Shown: piece after piece, positions 11,032 through 21,200 of the stretch
Numbering within the stretch: the first letter of the stretch is position 1
Layout: every line of letters starts with the position of its first letter
DNA from: Acorus gramineus
Taxonomy: Eukaryota > Streptophyta > Magnoliopsida > Acorales > Acoraceae
NCBI GenBank assembly: GCA_030737835.1
Contig: CM060847.1
Location: forward strand, 3,624,484-3,688,483
Reading direction: 5' to 3'
DNA: 64,000 nt
The notes under the pieces: model-generated
Databases searched by the model: none
Seen by the model: the letters and a program-made list of their open reading frames with translations, nothing else
Told to the model about the DNA's origin: nothing
Program-made: the position numbers and the translations under genes

Positions 11032-11652
11032 GAGCATCTTCAATCCTATACTCAAATGTTTACTCAAATTTAAATATGAGTAAAAATCATTCAAAATGAT
11101 CTCCAACCATTTATTCATACCCATACCCATACCAAATCAAGCTTTTACTCAAATCTTTACTCAAATCAAGAGAGACTCAAATCTTTACCCAAATTTTTAA
11201 CATCTTTTTTTTTTCATTTATCTCTACATTTTCTTCCAATGTGACATATTTTTTCCTTTCAACTTCACCTTTAATTGAATTATATTAAATGCTTGTCCAT
11301 CTCTTGAAACAAAAAAAAATAAAATGATCTTCTTTCTTAAGTTTTCATCTTTGTTTTTTAATTTCTTATTTTTACTCCAATAAAAAAAAAAGATTATTTT
11401 TACCTTTTTTAAAAATTGGATGATTATAATTTTTAAATGTAAATATCTTAAAGGGAAGAAAAATTAAGTAGTAAAAATGTTAGGGAAAAGACTTTGAAAA
11501 TGTTAATAGGAAATAATTAAAAGATGTGAATTTTTAAAAAAATTTGAGTAAAACACAAAATGATGGTTGAAAACACATCATATCAAATCAAGTTTTTACT
11601 CAAATTTTAAGTGAAATTTGAGTATAGGTTTGAGTAAGAGCTGGAGATGACT
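11032..11652. mobile_element. Harbinger/Tourist-like MITE (621 bp)
   Basis: Ends are inverted: left 'gagcatcttcaatcctatactcaaa', and the reverse complement of the right end 'gtcatctccagctcttactcaaacctatactcaaa'. The arms keep matching through several 'tttactcaaat' blocks. The element is bounded by TAA on both sides (11029-11031 and 11653-11655), the 3-bp duplication typical of PIF/Harbinger insertions, and the start resembles the common plant 'gagcatctccaa' terminus. It lies about 340 bp upstream of the DUF247 TATA box. Confidence 0.7.
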
Positions 11653-11988
11653 TAACTCCATTATATATGGACCCTATGAGGTGACATAGACTTAATAGCT
11701 ATTATATCATTCATGCCTTTATCAGTAACTATTCTTCATAATCAAAGAAACGGTTACGATTTTCGCATATGAAATTGTGCGAGGAGTAAAGCTTTAATTG
11801 CCCTTTTTTTTTTGTTTATCACAACTGAATTATTATTTATCAACAATAATCGATCATTTTTTCTTTTGACATTATTATTGTTTTTGAATAACATATAGCT
11901 GCAGATCGCAAAAGCTATATACACAAAGGCTAGCTGGAGGTGATTGTCAATCAGAAGATAAAGCCACCCAAATGTGCCTCTCCCCTTC

Positions 11989-11996
11989 TATAAATT
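11989..11996 (+). promoter_or_regulatory. TATA box of DUF247 gene 1
   Basis: TATAAATT within 'cttctataaatttgggttag', 83 bp upstream of the ATG. It is conserved in copy 2 and mutated to TGTAAATC in the pseudogene at 4.7 kb. Confidence 0.7.
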
Positions 11997-12071
11997 TGGG
12001 TTAGATAGATATCAGGAGGTGACCAACCTAAATTCTAAACTTTAAACCATAAAACCAACAAAATTAAAGGC

Positions 12072-13616
12072 ATGGAGGGAACTGTGAGTGAAATCCAACA
12101 TGTGAGAACCACCTCTGACTCAGAGCCTGAGGTTGTCATAGAAATGGACAAATCATGGGTGGATTCTGTGAGCAGCAGAATAGATGCCTCTTTGGTCCGG
12201 CCGTGGCGGAAGAAGCAGTGCTCAATATTCCGAGTCCCAGCCAATCTGCGCGAACTACACCCGGAGGACTACGAACCCAGGGTGGTCTCCATCGGCCCGT
12301 ACCACCACGGTAAAGCTCACCTCGAACATATGGAGAAGCAAAAGTGGCGGATGGCCTGGCGCCTCCTATTGAAGAGGCGCGAGGAGGATTTGCTGGGTAA
12401 GTGCCTCCACAAGGTAAAGACGTTGGAGGAGCGAGCGAGGGGCTGCTACTCGGACGTGGTTGATATGAGCAGCAATGAATTCACCGAGATGATGTTCCTG
12501 GATGGGTGCTTCCTCATCGGATATCTACTCCTCGAGAGGTCGGAGACCATCAAAAGAAAAAATCCAGACACGACGATGGAGGACGACGATAATTGGGTGT
12601 GGAAGGAGCAGAAGGACGAGGAGGAGGCGGAGAGGGGCGCCATGCACAGCTCTTTATATTATACAGAACAGGTCGCTCGTGATCTCGTCAAGATGGAGAA
12701 CCAGATGCCTTTTTTCGTGGTGCAGGCCCTGTTCCACCTGCTCGTGTTCCAGGCAGATCTAACCATCTACGATCTTGCGATGAATGATTTGCGCAGACAA
12801 AATCTAACCAGATTTATAGTAAAGAACCCCAACGTGTATCATCACTTTTTCCACCTTTTTTATGAGATGATCGTGTCGGACTTTAACTCAAACGACACTG
12901 AGAAGTCCTCCTCCTGCATCCATGAGCTTATTGATTTGGTTGACCGGGGTTTTTCGAAGATCAATAAGACAACTCAAGGTCTTCTCCTTCCCTTACGCAA
13001 TTCAATTCCAATATCATTACTTCGGAAGAGCAAAGACCGAGAGAGCAAGGAGGAGGACTGGAGCTCAGGCTGGGTAAGGAGCGCCAAGGAGATGGAGGAG
13101 GCTGGTGTTAAATTCGTGGTGAAGAGGGATTCCAGCTTCTTGGACGCGTCATTTAAAGACGGCGTGATGTGGTTCCCCATCCTTCGCATCTTCGAGGATA
13201 CAATTGTGAACTTCCGCAACCTCATTGCGTTCGAGCAATGCTACCCCGACACGAAGGATCACCTAACCTACTACGCCGTGTTTATGGACTGCTTGATCGA
13301 CACCCCAACGGATGTGAAGGTCCTCCAAAGAGAGGGAATACTACGGATTGGAATCAGCGACGAAACGGAGGTCGCACAGCTCTTCAACAGCCTGACTAGG
13401 GAGGTGTTCTATTCCAATAGTAAGAGCTACCTCCGGGACTTGTTTGTTGATGTGAACAGGTATTGCGATTCGAAGACACACAAGTGGAGGGCGGTGCTGG
13501 CGCGCGACTATTTCAACAGCCCGTGGGCGGTCATCTCTGTGGTCGCGGCCTTCATCCTTCTGGTTCTGACTCTGTTGCAGACGGTTTACACCATGTATAG
13601 CTACTACCACTCCTGA
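12072..13616 (+). CDS. DUF247 (UPF0481) family protein, gene 1, 514 aa
   Basis: Single-exon gene of the plant DUF247 family (PF03140; UPF0481 proteins such as At3g47200), usual length for the family. Signature blocks are SIFRVP (51-56) and VVSIGPYHHG (71-80) at the domain start, then EMMFLDGCFLIGYLL and KMENQMPFFVVQALFHLLV. The C-terminus has a hydrophobic helix (about residues 486-508, WAVISVVAAFILLVLTL) followed by a short YMYSYYHS-like tail, so it is probably a tail-anchored membrane protein. The first ~45 residues are a variable, acidic leader. Molecular function is unknown for most members; in grasses two DUF247 genes are self-incompatibility determinants, but nothing here shows that role. 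A TATA box lies at 11989 and AATAAA at 13690-13695. It is about 97% identical to gene 2 outside the N-terminal 20 residues. Confidence 0.93.
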   Translation: MEGTVSEIQHVRTTSDSEPEVVIEMDKSWVDSVSSRIDASLVRPWRKKQCSIFRVPANLRELHPEDYEPRVVSIGPYHHGKAHLEHMEKQKWRMAWRLLLKRREEDLLGKCLHKVKTLEERARGCYSDVVDMSSNEFTEMMFLDGCFLIGYLLLERSETIKRKNPDTTMEDDDNWVWKEQKDEEEAERGAMHSSLYYTEQVARDLVKMENQMPFFVVQALFHLLVFQADLTIYDLAMNDLRRQNLTRFIVKNPNVYHHFFHLFYEMIVSDFNSNDTEKSSSCIHELIDLVDRGFSKINKTTQGLLLPLRNSIPISLLRKSKDRESKEEDWSSGWVRSAKEMEEAGVKFVVKRDSSFLDASFKDGVMWFPILRIFEDTIVNFRNLIAFEQCYPDTKDHLTYYAVFMDCLIDTPTDVKVLQREGILRIGISDETEVAQLFNSLTREVFYSNSKSYLRDLFVDVNRYCDSKTHKWRAVLARDYFNSPWAVISVVAAFILLVLTLLQTVYTMYSYYHS

Positions 13617-14316
13617 TCTCACTTCATTTCTTTTTCTTATGATCAATCCGTTTTCAGGCAGAGTTGATGGTTTCACATGAGATGGTGTCAATAAAGGGTT
13701 TAGTTTTACAGAGCTTACATGCATGTGTGGGCTTTTGTAATCTAGAAAATGTCATGTATTGGCCCTATTGGGTAAATTTGTGTATTATGTGTTGCGTGAA
13801 TCAATTTTTATGTATTATTTTTGTTTAAGTTTATCATATCAATAAATTAAAATATTAAAATTAAAAATTAAAGGCATTCATTAATTATAAATTGATTCTA
13901 TAAATTATTACTTTATGAGCTTTTTAAATGTTCAATATATCTATAAATATTTTATCCATACTGTATTATTCATATTAATGTTACAATTATATCTTGTGTA
14001 TTTAGGCTGATGTGCATTTGACACATGTATACAACTAGCTAGTCAGTCTATTTTTAGATAACTATTTTATCATAACAAGTCACTCAATGAGTGATTTAGC
14101 AAAGTAACTCATTCAAGTTGGTGGTATCATTAAACTTTGAGAGTTGAGACTGAGTCCGTAAAAGCAAGCCATATAGGATCATGTGACATCGAAGGAGATC
14201 ATGTCAATTAAGTTGATCGAATAATTTTATTTAAGTTATACATGTATGGCTCCTTTATAAATATCAAATAAAATAAGGATTCTATATTTTTTATCACTTA
14301 CATGATGTTATTTTTT
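13617..14316. other. 3' flank of DUF247 gene 1, no further gene
   Basis: Holds the 3' UTR with AATAAA (13690-13695) and AT-rich DNA nearly identical to 20016-20716. I see no coding segment. Confidence 0.5.
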
Positions 14317-14495
14317 AGGGTTTTTTATTTTTAAGTTTCCATAAATCATATTTTTAATTTAGGAATAAGTCATTTTCAAGGACTAAAAAGGGGCATATTC
14401 TTTAAATCTGAGGAACTAAAACTAAAATACGAAGAAATGAGGGATCGATCACTAAATCATATGATTTACGGGGTCTTAAAAATAAAAAAAACCCT
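14317..14495. mobile_element. MITE, same family as 6756-7031, member 2
   Basis: Starts 'agggttttttatttttaag' and ends 'taaaaataaaaaaaaccct', with the family block 'gagggatcgatcactaaat' inside. The flanks TATTTTTTA (14310-14318, sharing the terminal A) and TATTTTTTT (after the CCC) match 8 of 9, suggesting a 9-bp Mutator-type target duplication. It is present at the same place in the duplicated copy (20717-20899), so it inserted before the duplication. Confidence 0.7.
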
Positions 14496-14719
14496 ATTTT
14501 TTTATTGAATATCAGAAGGATCCACTATGACTTTAACACAAGGGACTGGAACACATTAAACTTGATGCTCTCATTTAAGTGGAGATATAAGCTATTTTGA
14601 GAACTAGTATAGATATGAATAAATCGTATTATGTTTTGTTGTGTTTTTAGTTGTTCTCATTGAAAAATGTAATAATGAAATTTTTATTATTTAGTTGACC
14701 ATGAATAAGTTGTGGATAC

Positions 14720-14720
<1 letters not shown>

Positions 14721-14746
<26 letters not shown>
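14721..14746. repeat. (AT)13 microsatellite
   Basis: Pure AT repeat of 26 bp. The homologous site in the second segmental copy (21127-21197) is about 71 bp. Confidence 0.95.
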
Positions 14747-14753
<7 letters not shown>

Positions 14754-15279
14754 CTAATACACACACACATATACATATTTTATATGTCTAATATCAGGTT
14801 TACTGTTAAAAATCTGCACGACCCTATTAACAGGCAATCCGTCACCGTCTGATTCCTAAACTAGCAAAGTCAACCCATATTACACATCTATTATTTATTT
14901 ATAAGAGATGAAAATAGATGATTTTAACATGTGCATTCTCCTTATATCAGTAGAATAAACTAATTCGAATAACATGATTTGACATGGAATATTAATTCTA
15001 ATTTATTCTCATCGATTCCGTCATAATTGCACTCACTTATTTTTGCAAATAAACAAGTTTTTGGATTTATTAACCTCTATTTTATCTTTTTATTCCGCTA
15101 CCCAAACAGTGGCTTAAATACATTTTGGAAGTATGTTTTACTATATAGCCAAGGTTTTTTACAATATATTTCTTTATACTATATAGCATGATTTTTACAA
15201 TATACTATATAGCATGATTTTTTTATTCATCGACTATATATCTTTAGTAATTGTATATTTTTTCCCGTTGTTTTTTTTC

Positions 15280-15486
15280 ACAAAGTCTCATACACTTCAG
15301 CGGCATGATTTCTTGTTGAGCAAACTCTCGGTGTACGATCCACCATGAGTTTGAGGGGGGGTGTTAAATGTATATATATACTAGGGTTAAGGGTAGATTA
15401 GTCTTTTCCTTATTTTCCTTTTGTACTATAAGTATTTGCTGCAAACTCTAATAATACGATTGATTCATTCTTTTCATATTCTAACA
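15280..15486 (+). mobile_element. 3' end of a copia-type element with a short LTR
   Basis: The sequence 'tcttgttgagcaaactctcggtgtacgatccaccatgag' reads like the decayed last codons of a copia polyprotein (LLSKLSVYDPP). It is followed by a polypurine tract 'ttgagggggggtg' at 15350-15362, then an LTR-like block 15362-15486 that begins TGTTAAATGTATATATA and ends TTCTAACA. LTRs of this sort are usual in plant copia elements. The rest of the element is absent. Confidence 0.55.
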
Positions 15487-16329
15487 AATTCATGGGTCAT
15501 GAACCCATGTGTGAGATATGCCATTCATGGGTCATGAACTCCACCTATATATAAAATTCCCTAAATAGTAATAACCCGCAACTAAAAAAGTAAAAAAAAT
15601 AAATAAAATAATCATACATAATCCATCACAATCATCCATGTGTGTGATGTGCCCTCACCCTTTCTTTCAATTACCCCTCCCTCCATCCACATAAAACAAA
15701 ATTCCATTTTGATTCTCCATTTTCTTCGACCCCAAGTTTCTTTTAATATTCATACCCCACGGACAGCCATGGAGACACGCGCCCCACTCCTCAGCTTCGG
15801 CGCCCATCTTGAAAAAATAAAATTTTGAATTTTTTTTTTATATCTTAGCTGTTTCTAACATCGATCATTATCTTTAAAAAAATATTTACATAAGTCACAT
15901 TAAGGCTCTCCCTATAAAAAAATCCGAACTCCATCATCATCATCGGGATCAAACCCTGGACAATTGTGCGATGCGGGTGCATTCCAACCTACTCGCCAGC
16001 AAGGTGTGGTGCGGGACGTTACGTTGCGGCTTTAGGGTCACCCATGTTTCACCTATTTCGACAACTGTTGTTGGCATGTGAAAAAAGTTGTGTGATACCA
16101 AAGGGTTGTTCTCCGCTGGTTTTAGTGGACAATCCCATTGTCTGTTCTAGATACACAGTGTCTTAAAAGTCTTCTCTAATGTTAGTAGTGTTGTACATAT
16201 GTAAGGAATATTGCATACCATTAAATGCCTTTGCACCCACTTAAGTCCATCTGAGAAAGAAAAAAAACGACATGCTTGAGAATATGTAAAGGTTGAAGTT
16301 CCAAACTATACTCTTGTTCTAGCCAAGGG
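15487..16329. other. Intergenic DNA, possible gene-start remnant near 15655-15828
   Basis: A palindromic 'catgggtcatgaacccatg' (about 15492-15510) and its repeat near 15523. A pyrimidine-rich leader (15640-15768) leads to a well-placed ATG (15770, 'agccatgg') whose frame ends after 19 codons, which looks like a broken first exon of an unknown gene. Nothing else is supported. Confidence 0.3.
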
Positions 16330-17280
16330 AGATTCTGATATGTGGAGAATTGCACCCCACCCCCCCCCCCCCCCCAACCCCTTCCTGTAAATTTTCTCTC
16401 GATCAACTACACTGCTGTATCATTTGACACTTGACATCAGAGTTTTGCTTTTAAATATATTGGATAATGTCTAGGTGAGATTCTTGTTCCAACGAGATGA
16501 TGAAAGATTAGAGATAGTCACATAAGATTATGTATATCTTATGTTAAAACAAATCAATTTCAAAATTCATTGATTGAAAATTCAACACCCCCCACCTTCC
16601 TGTAAATTTCCTCTCGGTCAACTACACCGCTACATCTGGCATCAAAGTTTTGCTTTTAAATATGTTGGGTAATATCTAGGCGAGATTCTTGTTTAATTCT
16701 GACGAGATGATGAAAGATTAGAGATAGCCGCATAAGATGATGTATATCTTATGTTAAAACAAATCAGTCTCATAATTCATTGATTGAAAATGTCAACCAT
16801 TTGCGTTTGAATATATTAATAGGGCGCTGGGCGAGTAAGAAATTAACGTCTGTGTCCCTGTAATTTTTGATATGTGGAGAATTGCACCCCCCCCCCTCCG
16901 TTCCTGTAAATTTTCTCTGTCAACTATACTGCTGCATCATCTGACATCAGAGTTTTGCTTTTAAATATATATTGGATAATGTCTATGCGAGATTATGTAT
17001 ATCTTATGTTAAAATAAATCAGTCTCAAAATTCATTGATTGAAAATCCTTCCCTCCCCCCCTTCCTGTAAATTTCCTCTCAATCAATTACGCCGTTGCAT
17101 CATCTGACATCAAAGTTTTGCTTTTAAATATATTGGATAATATCTAGGCGAGATTCTTGTTCCGACGAGATGATGAAAGATTAGAGATAACCGCATAAGA
17201 TGATAAAATGTCAACCATTTGTATATATTAATGGTGGGATTGGGAGTAAAAAATTAACTTCTGTGTCCCTGTAATTTTTC
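16330..17280. repeat. Nested tandem repeat: two ~450-500-bp units, each with two ~220-bp subunits
   Basis: Four subunits start with 'ttcctgtaaattt.ctct' at about 16382, 16601, 16891 and 17060. Each runs through 'gttttgcttttaaatat.tt' and 'aataatatctaggcgagatt'-type sequence, and subunits 1-3 add 'ttatgtatatcttatgttaa' and 'attcattgattgaaaat'. A higher-order unit also repeats: 'gatatgtggagaattgcaccc' opens both halves (16337, 16869) and 'tgtcaaccatttg...gtccctgtaattttt' closes both. The third subunit has lost ~60 bp. There are no coding frames. Confidence 0.8.
16360..16375. repeat. Poly(C) tract, 16 bp
   Basis: Uninterrupted run of C at the start of the nested tandem repeat; the second half has a shorter C run at the matching place (about 16886-16896). 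Confidence 0.9.
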
Positions 17281-17474
17281 TTTATTTGGGATATGTCACT
17301 CGTGGGGATCCTAAAAGGCTGCCCAACCTGTCTATGCTAGGAGCTTAAGGCCAACCAACCTAGTTATCACGATACATTGCGAACATAACTCAATATGGAG
17401 ATAAATCCATGTTAGTTTTAAGGGATAAAAAAATCCATCAATGTTGTTTTTATTCACATTTGTCAACATTGTGA

Positions 17475-17632
17475 CAAAAAATGAAAATAAATGTTATTTC
17501 AGTTTTAGTAGAACAAAAAAAAAAAACCTATTTTCATTTTGAAAGTGGGACAAAAATAGAAATAAATGTTATTTTAGCCTTTAGGTGGAACAAAAAAATC
17601 CTCATTTAATTTTCATTTCAAAATTGGGACAA
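17475..17632. repeat. Two-copy tandem repeat, ~80 bp unit
   Basis: Two copies of a block containing 'aaataaatgttattt.ag', 'gaacaaaaaaa', 'attttcatt' and 'tgggaca', starting near 17475 and 17555. No coding content. Confidence 0.55.
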
Positions 17633-18263
17633 TTGTTTACACTTTATCTCGATTATTTTTTTATACTAAACGGGATAAGTTGTCCTCCCCTCCACTTATT
17701 CCCACAATTGCACCTTATCTCACCACTTATCCATGTGCCAAACTAGTACACAAAGTACAATAAAATTGCCATTTTTATTTCACCCAAACATTTGGGGAGG
17801 CAGATTTTCCCAATAATATTTAACAAGCAAAAATAAGTGAGGATCATTCATAACTCTTGAGTTAATATTATATATATTATAAGTTATATGGAATGTCCCG
17901 AGTGGGGCTTTCTTAAAAAAAAAAAGTGATTATGTTACATTCAACTTATTTTACAGTCTCATATATCTTCTTCGCTACCAGAACTCACTGTGACGTGATT
18001 ATATAACCTATTAGAATTTTTTTATGTATTTTCTAAATAAATTGATACAATTTATTACCGTATAAAGATTCATATCTCATCAGAGGAGTGCATTTTGATC
18101 GAGTTGATAACAGTATAACATTTTATATATATATATATATAAATAAAGCATATAGCGACATATGACCACCTGTCCCAATCCCCAATGCCTCATAACAAAG
18201 TAAACAAATAATAAAATAAATCTATTCGCATCACAAACAAAACAGATCAACCCAACACCACCA
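17633..18263. other. Intergenic DNA, no gene seen
   Basis: AT-rich with an (AT)10 run at about 18123-18140. I see no gene or element ends. Confidence 0.4.
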
Positions 18264-18283
18264 CCCCCCCCCCCCCCCCCCCC
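18264..18283. repeat. Poly(C) tract, 20 bp, upstream of DUF247 gene 2
   Basis: Uninterrupted run of 20 C, about 110 bp upstream of the TATA box of gene 2. It is not present upstream of gene 1. Confidence 0.9.
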
Positions 18284-18390
18284 TCGGTTACAGTCAAAGC
18301 TGGGAAGGAAGCTACACAGACAAAGGCCAGCTGGAGTTGATAATCAATGAGAGAGAAGGAGAAGCCACCCAGAATTTGCCTCTTCTCTTC

Positions 18391-18398
18391 TATAAATT
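18391..18398 (+). promoter_or_regulatory. TATA box of DUF247 gene 2
   Basis: TATAAATT in 'cttctataaatttgggttag', 74 bp upstream of the ATG, in the same context as in gene 1. Confidence 0.7.
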
Positions 18399-18464
18399 TG
18401 GGTTAGATAAACATGAGGAGGTGACCAACCTAAATTCTAAACCTTAAAACCAAAAAAAAAAAAA

Positions 18465-20015
18465 ATGGCCGAGGGAACTGTTGGTGAATTCCAGCAGGAG
18501 AGCACCATCACCTCTGACTCAGAGCCTGAGGTTGTCATAGAAATGGACAAATCATGGGTGGATTCTGTGAGCAGCAGAATAGATGCCTCTTTGGTCCGGC
18601 CGTGGCGGAAGAAGCAGTGCTCAATATTCCGAGTCCCAGCCAATCTGCGCGCACTACACCCGGAGGACTACGAACCCAGGGTGGTCTCCATCGGCCCGTA
18701 CCACCACGGCAAAGCTCACCTCGAACATATGGAGAAGCAAAAGTGGCGGATGGCCTGGCGCCTCCTATTGAAGAGGCGCGAGGAGGATTTGCTGAGTAAG
18801 TGCCTCCACAAGGTAAAGACGTTGGAGGAGCGAGCGAGGAGCTGCTACTCGGAGGTGGTTGATATGAGCAGCAATGAATTCACCGAGATGATGTTCCTGG
18901 ATGGGTGCTTCCTCATCGGATATCTACTCCTCGAGAGGTCGGAGACCATCAAAAGAAAAAATCCAAACACGACGATGGAGGACGACGATAATTGGGTGTG
19001 GAAGGAGCAGAAGGACGAGGAGGAGGCGGAGAGGGGCGCCATGCACAGCTCTTTATATTATACAGAACAGGTCGCTCGTGATCTCGTCAAGATGGAGAAC
19101 CAGATGCCTTTTTTCGTGGTGCAGGCCCTGTTCCACCTGCTCGTGTTCCAGGCAGATCTAACCATCTACGATCTTGCGATGAATGATTTGCGCAGACAAA
19201 ATCTAACCAGATTTATAGTAAAGAACCCCAACGTGCATCATCACTTTTTCCACCTTTTTTATGAGATGATCGTGTCGGACTTCAACTCAAACGACACTGA
19301 GAAGTCCTCCTCCTGCATCCATGAGCTTATTGATTTGGTTGACCGGGGTTTTTCGAAGATCAATAAGACAACTCAAGGTCTTCTCCTTCCCTTACGCAAT
19401 TCAATTCCAATATCATTATTTCGGAAGAGCAAAGACCGAGAGAGCAAGGAGGAGGACTGGAGCTCAGGCTGGGTAAGGAGCGCCAAGGAGATGGAGGAGG
19501 CTGGTGTTAAATTCGTGGTGAAGAGGGATTCCAGCTTCTTGGACGCGTCATTTAAAGACGGCGTGATGTGGTTCCCCATCCTTCGCATCTTCGAGGATAC
19601 AATTGTGAACTTCCGCAACCTCATTGCGTTCGAGCAATGCTACCCCGACACGAAGGATCACCTAACCTACTACGCCGTGTTTATGGACTGCTTGATCGAC
19701 ACCCCAACGGATGTGAAGGTCCTCCAAAGAGAGGGAATACTACGGATTGGAATCAGCGACGAAACGGAGGTCGCACAGTTCTTCAACAGCCTGACTAGGG
19801 AGGTGTGCTATAACAATGGTCGGAGCTACCTCCGGGACTTGTTTGTTGATGTGAACAGGTACTGCGATTCGAAGACACACAAGTGGAGGGCGGTGCTGGC
19901 GCGTGACTATTTCAACAGCCCGTGGGCGGTCAGCTCTGTGGTCGCGGCCTTCATCCTTCTGGTTCTGACTCTGTTGCAGACGGTTTACACCATGTATAGC
20001 TACTACCACTCCTGA
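18465..20015 (+). CDS. DUF247 (UPF0481) family protein, gene 2, 516 aa
   Basis: Intact paralogue of gene 1, single exon, with the same DUF247 signature blocks (SIFRVP, VVSIGPYHHG, MENQMPFFVVQALF) and the same C-terminal hydrophobic helix. The start is an ATG in good context (aaaATGG). Its N-terminal ~25 residues differ from gene 1 by several substitutions and two extra residues. After that about 13 residues differ over ~490, several clustered in one stretch (AQFFNSLTREVCYNNGRSY here against AQLFNSLTREVFYSNSKSY in gene 1). AATAAA lies at 20089-20094. Function is unknown. Both copies keep open frames, suggesting that both are, or recently were, under constraint. Confidence 0.93.
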   Translation: MAEGTVGEFQQESTITSDSEPEVVIEMDKSWVDSVSSRIDASLVRPWRKKQCSIFRVPANLRALHPEDYEPRVVSIGPYHHGKAHLEHMEKQKWRMAWRLLLKRREEDLLSKCLHKVKTLEERARSCYSEVVDMSSNEFTEMMFLDGCFLIGYLLLERSETIKRKNPNTTMEDDDNWVWKEQKDEEEAERGAMHSSLYYTEQVARDLVKMENQMPFFVVQALFHLLVFQADLTIYDLAMNDLRRQNLTRFIVKNPNVHHHFFHLFYEMIVSDFNSNDTEKSSSCIHELIDLVDRGFSKINKTTQGLLLPLRNSIPISLFRKSKDRESKEEDWSSGWVRSAKEMEEAGVKFVVKRDSSFLDASFKDGVMWFPILRIFEDTIVNFRNLIAFEQCYPDTKDHLTYYAVFMDCLIDTPTDVKVLQREGILRIGISDETEVAQFFNSLTREVCYNNGRSYLRDLFVDVNRYCDSKTHKWRAVLARDYFNSPWAVSSVVAAFILLVLTLLQTVYTMYSYYHS

Positions 20016-20716
20016 TCTCACTTCATTTCTTTTTCTTATGATCAATCCGTTTTCAGGCAGAGTTGATGGTTTCACATGAGATGGTGTCAATAAAGGGTTT
20101 AGTTTTACAGAGCTTACATGCATGTGTGGGCTTTTGTAATCTAGAAAATGTCATGTATTGGCCCTATTGGGTAAATTTGTGTATTATGTGTTGCGTGAAT
20201 CAATTTTTATGTATTATTTTTGTTTAAGTTTATCATATCAATAAATTAAAATATTAAAATTAAAAATTAAAGGCATTCATTAATTATAAATTGATTCTAT
20301 AAATTATTACTTTATGAGCTTTTTAAATGTTCAATATATCTATAAATATTTTATCCATACTGTATTATTCATATTAATGTTACAATTATATCTTGTGTAT
20401 TTAGGCTGATGTGCATTTGACACATGTATACAACTAGCTAGTCAGTCTATTTTTAGATAACTATTTTATCATAATAAGTCACTCAATGAGTGATTTAGCA
20501 AAGTAACTCATTCAAGTTGGTGGTATCATTAAACTTTGAGAGTTGAGACTGAGTCCGTAAAAGCAAGCCATATAGGATCATGTGACATCGAAGGAGATCA
20601 TGTCAATTAAGTTGATCGAATAATTTTATTTAAGTTATACATGTATGGTTCCTTTATAAATATCAAATAAAATAAGGATTCTATATTTTTTATCACTTAC
20701 ATGATGTTTATTTTTT

Positions 20717-20899
20717 AGGATTTTTTATTTTTTAAGTCCTTATAAACCATATTTTTAATTTAGGAATAAGTCTTTTCCAGATACTAGAAAGGAACATATC
20801 CTTTAAATTTGAGGGACTAAAACCAAAATACGAAGAAATGAGGGATCGATCACTAAATCCTATGGTCTACGGGGTCTTAAAAATAAAAAAAAAAATCCT
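20717..20899. mobile_element. MITE, same family as 6756-7031, member 3
   Basis: Duplicated counterpart of the MITE at 14317-14495, with the terminal 'agg...' decayed to 'aggattttttatttttt' and the right end 'tccta'. The same 'gagggatcgatcactaaat' block is inside. Confidence 0.7.
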
Positions 20900-21122
20900 A
20901 TTTTTTTTTATTGAATATCAGAAGGATCCACTATGACTTTAACACAAGGGACTGGAACACATTAAACTTGATGCTCTCATTTAAGTGGAGATATAAGCTA
21001 TTTTGAGAACTAGTATAGATATGAATAAATCATATTATGTTTTGTTGTGTTTTTAGTTGTTCTCATTGAAAAATGTAATAATGAATTTTTTATTATTTAG
21101 TTGACCATGGATAAGTTGTGGA

Positions 21123-21126
<4 letters not shown>

Positions 21127-21197
<71 letters not shown>
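21127..21197. repeat. (AT)~35 microsatellite
   Basis: About 71 bp of AT repeat followed by a short CA repeat. The homologous site in copy 1 has only (AT)13. Confidence 0.95.

Positions 21198-21200
<3 letters not shown>

Larger units (their letters stand above)
11914..15175 (+). repeat. Segmental duplication, copy 1 (contains intact DUF247 gene 1)
   Basis: Aligns with 18311-21616. The 5' flank and first ~20 codons are clearly diverged. From about 12115 through the coding sequence and ~1.55 kb of 3' flank the copies are almost identical, including the MITE at 14317 and the microsatellite at 14721. Similarity ends at 'tacaatatatttcttt'. Confidence 0.9.

Noticed and set aside
12035-13724. Several open frames overlapping DUF247 gene 1 (and matching ones over gene 2)
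   Set aside because: They are antisense or out-of-frame readings of the GC-rich DUF247 coding sequence and are duplicated only because the gene is.
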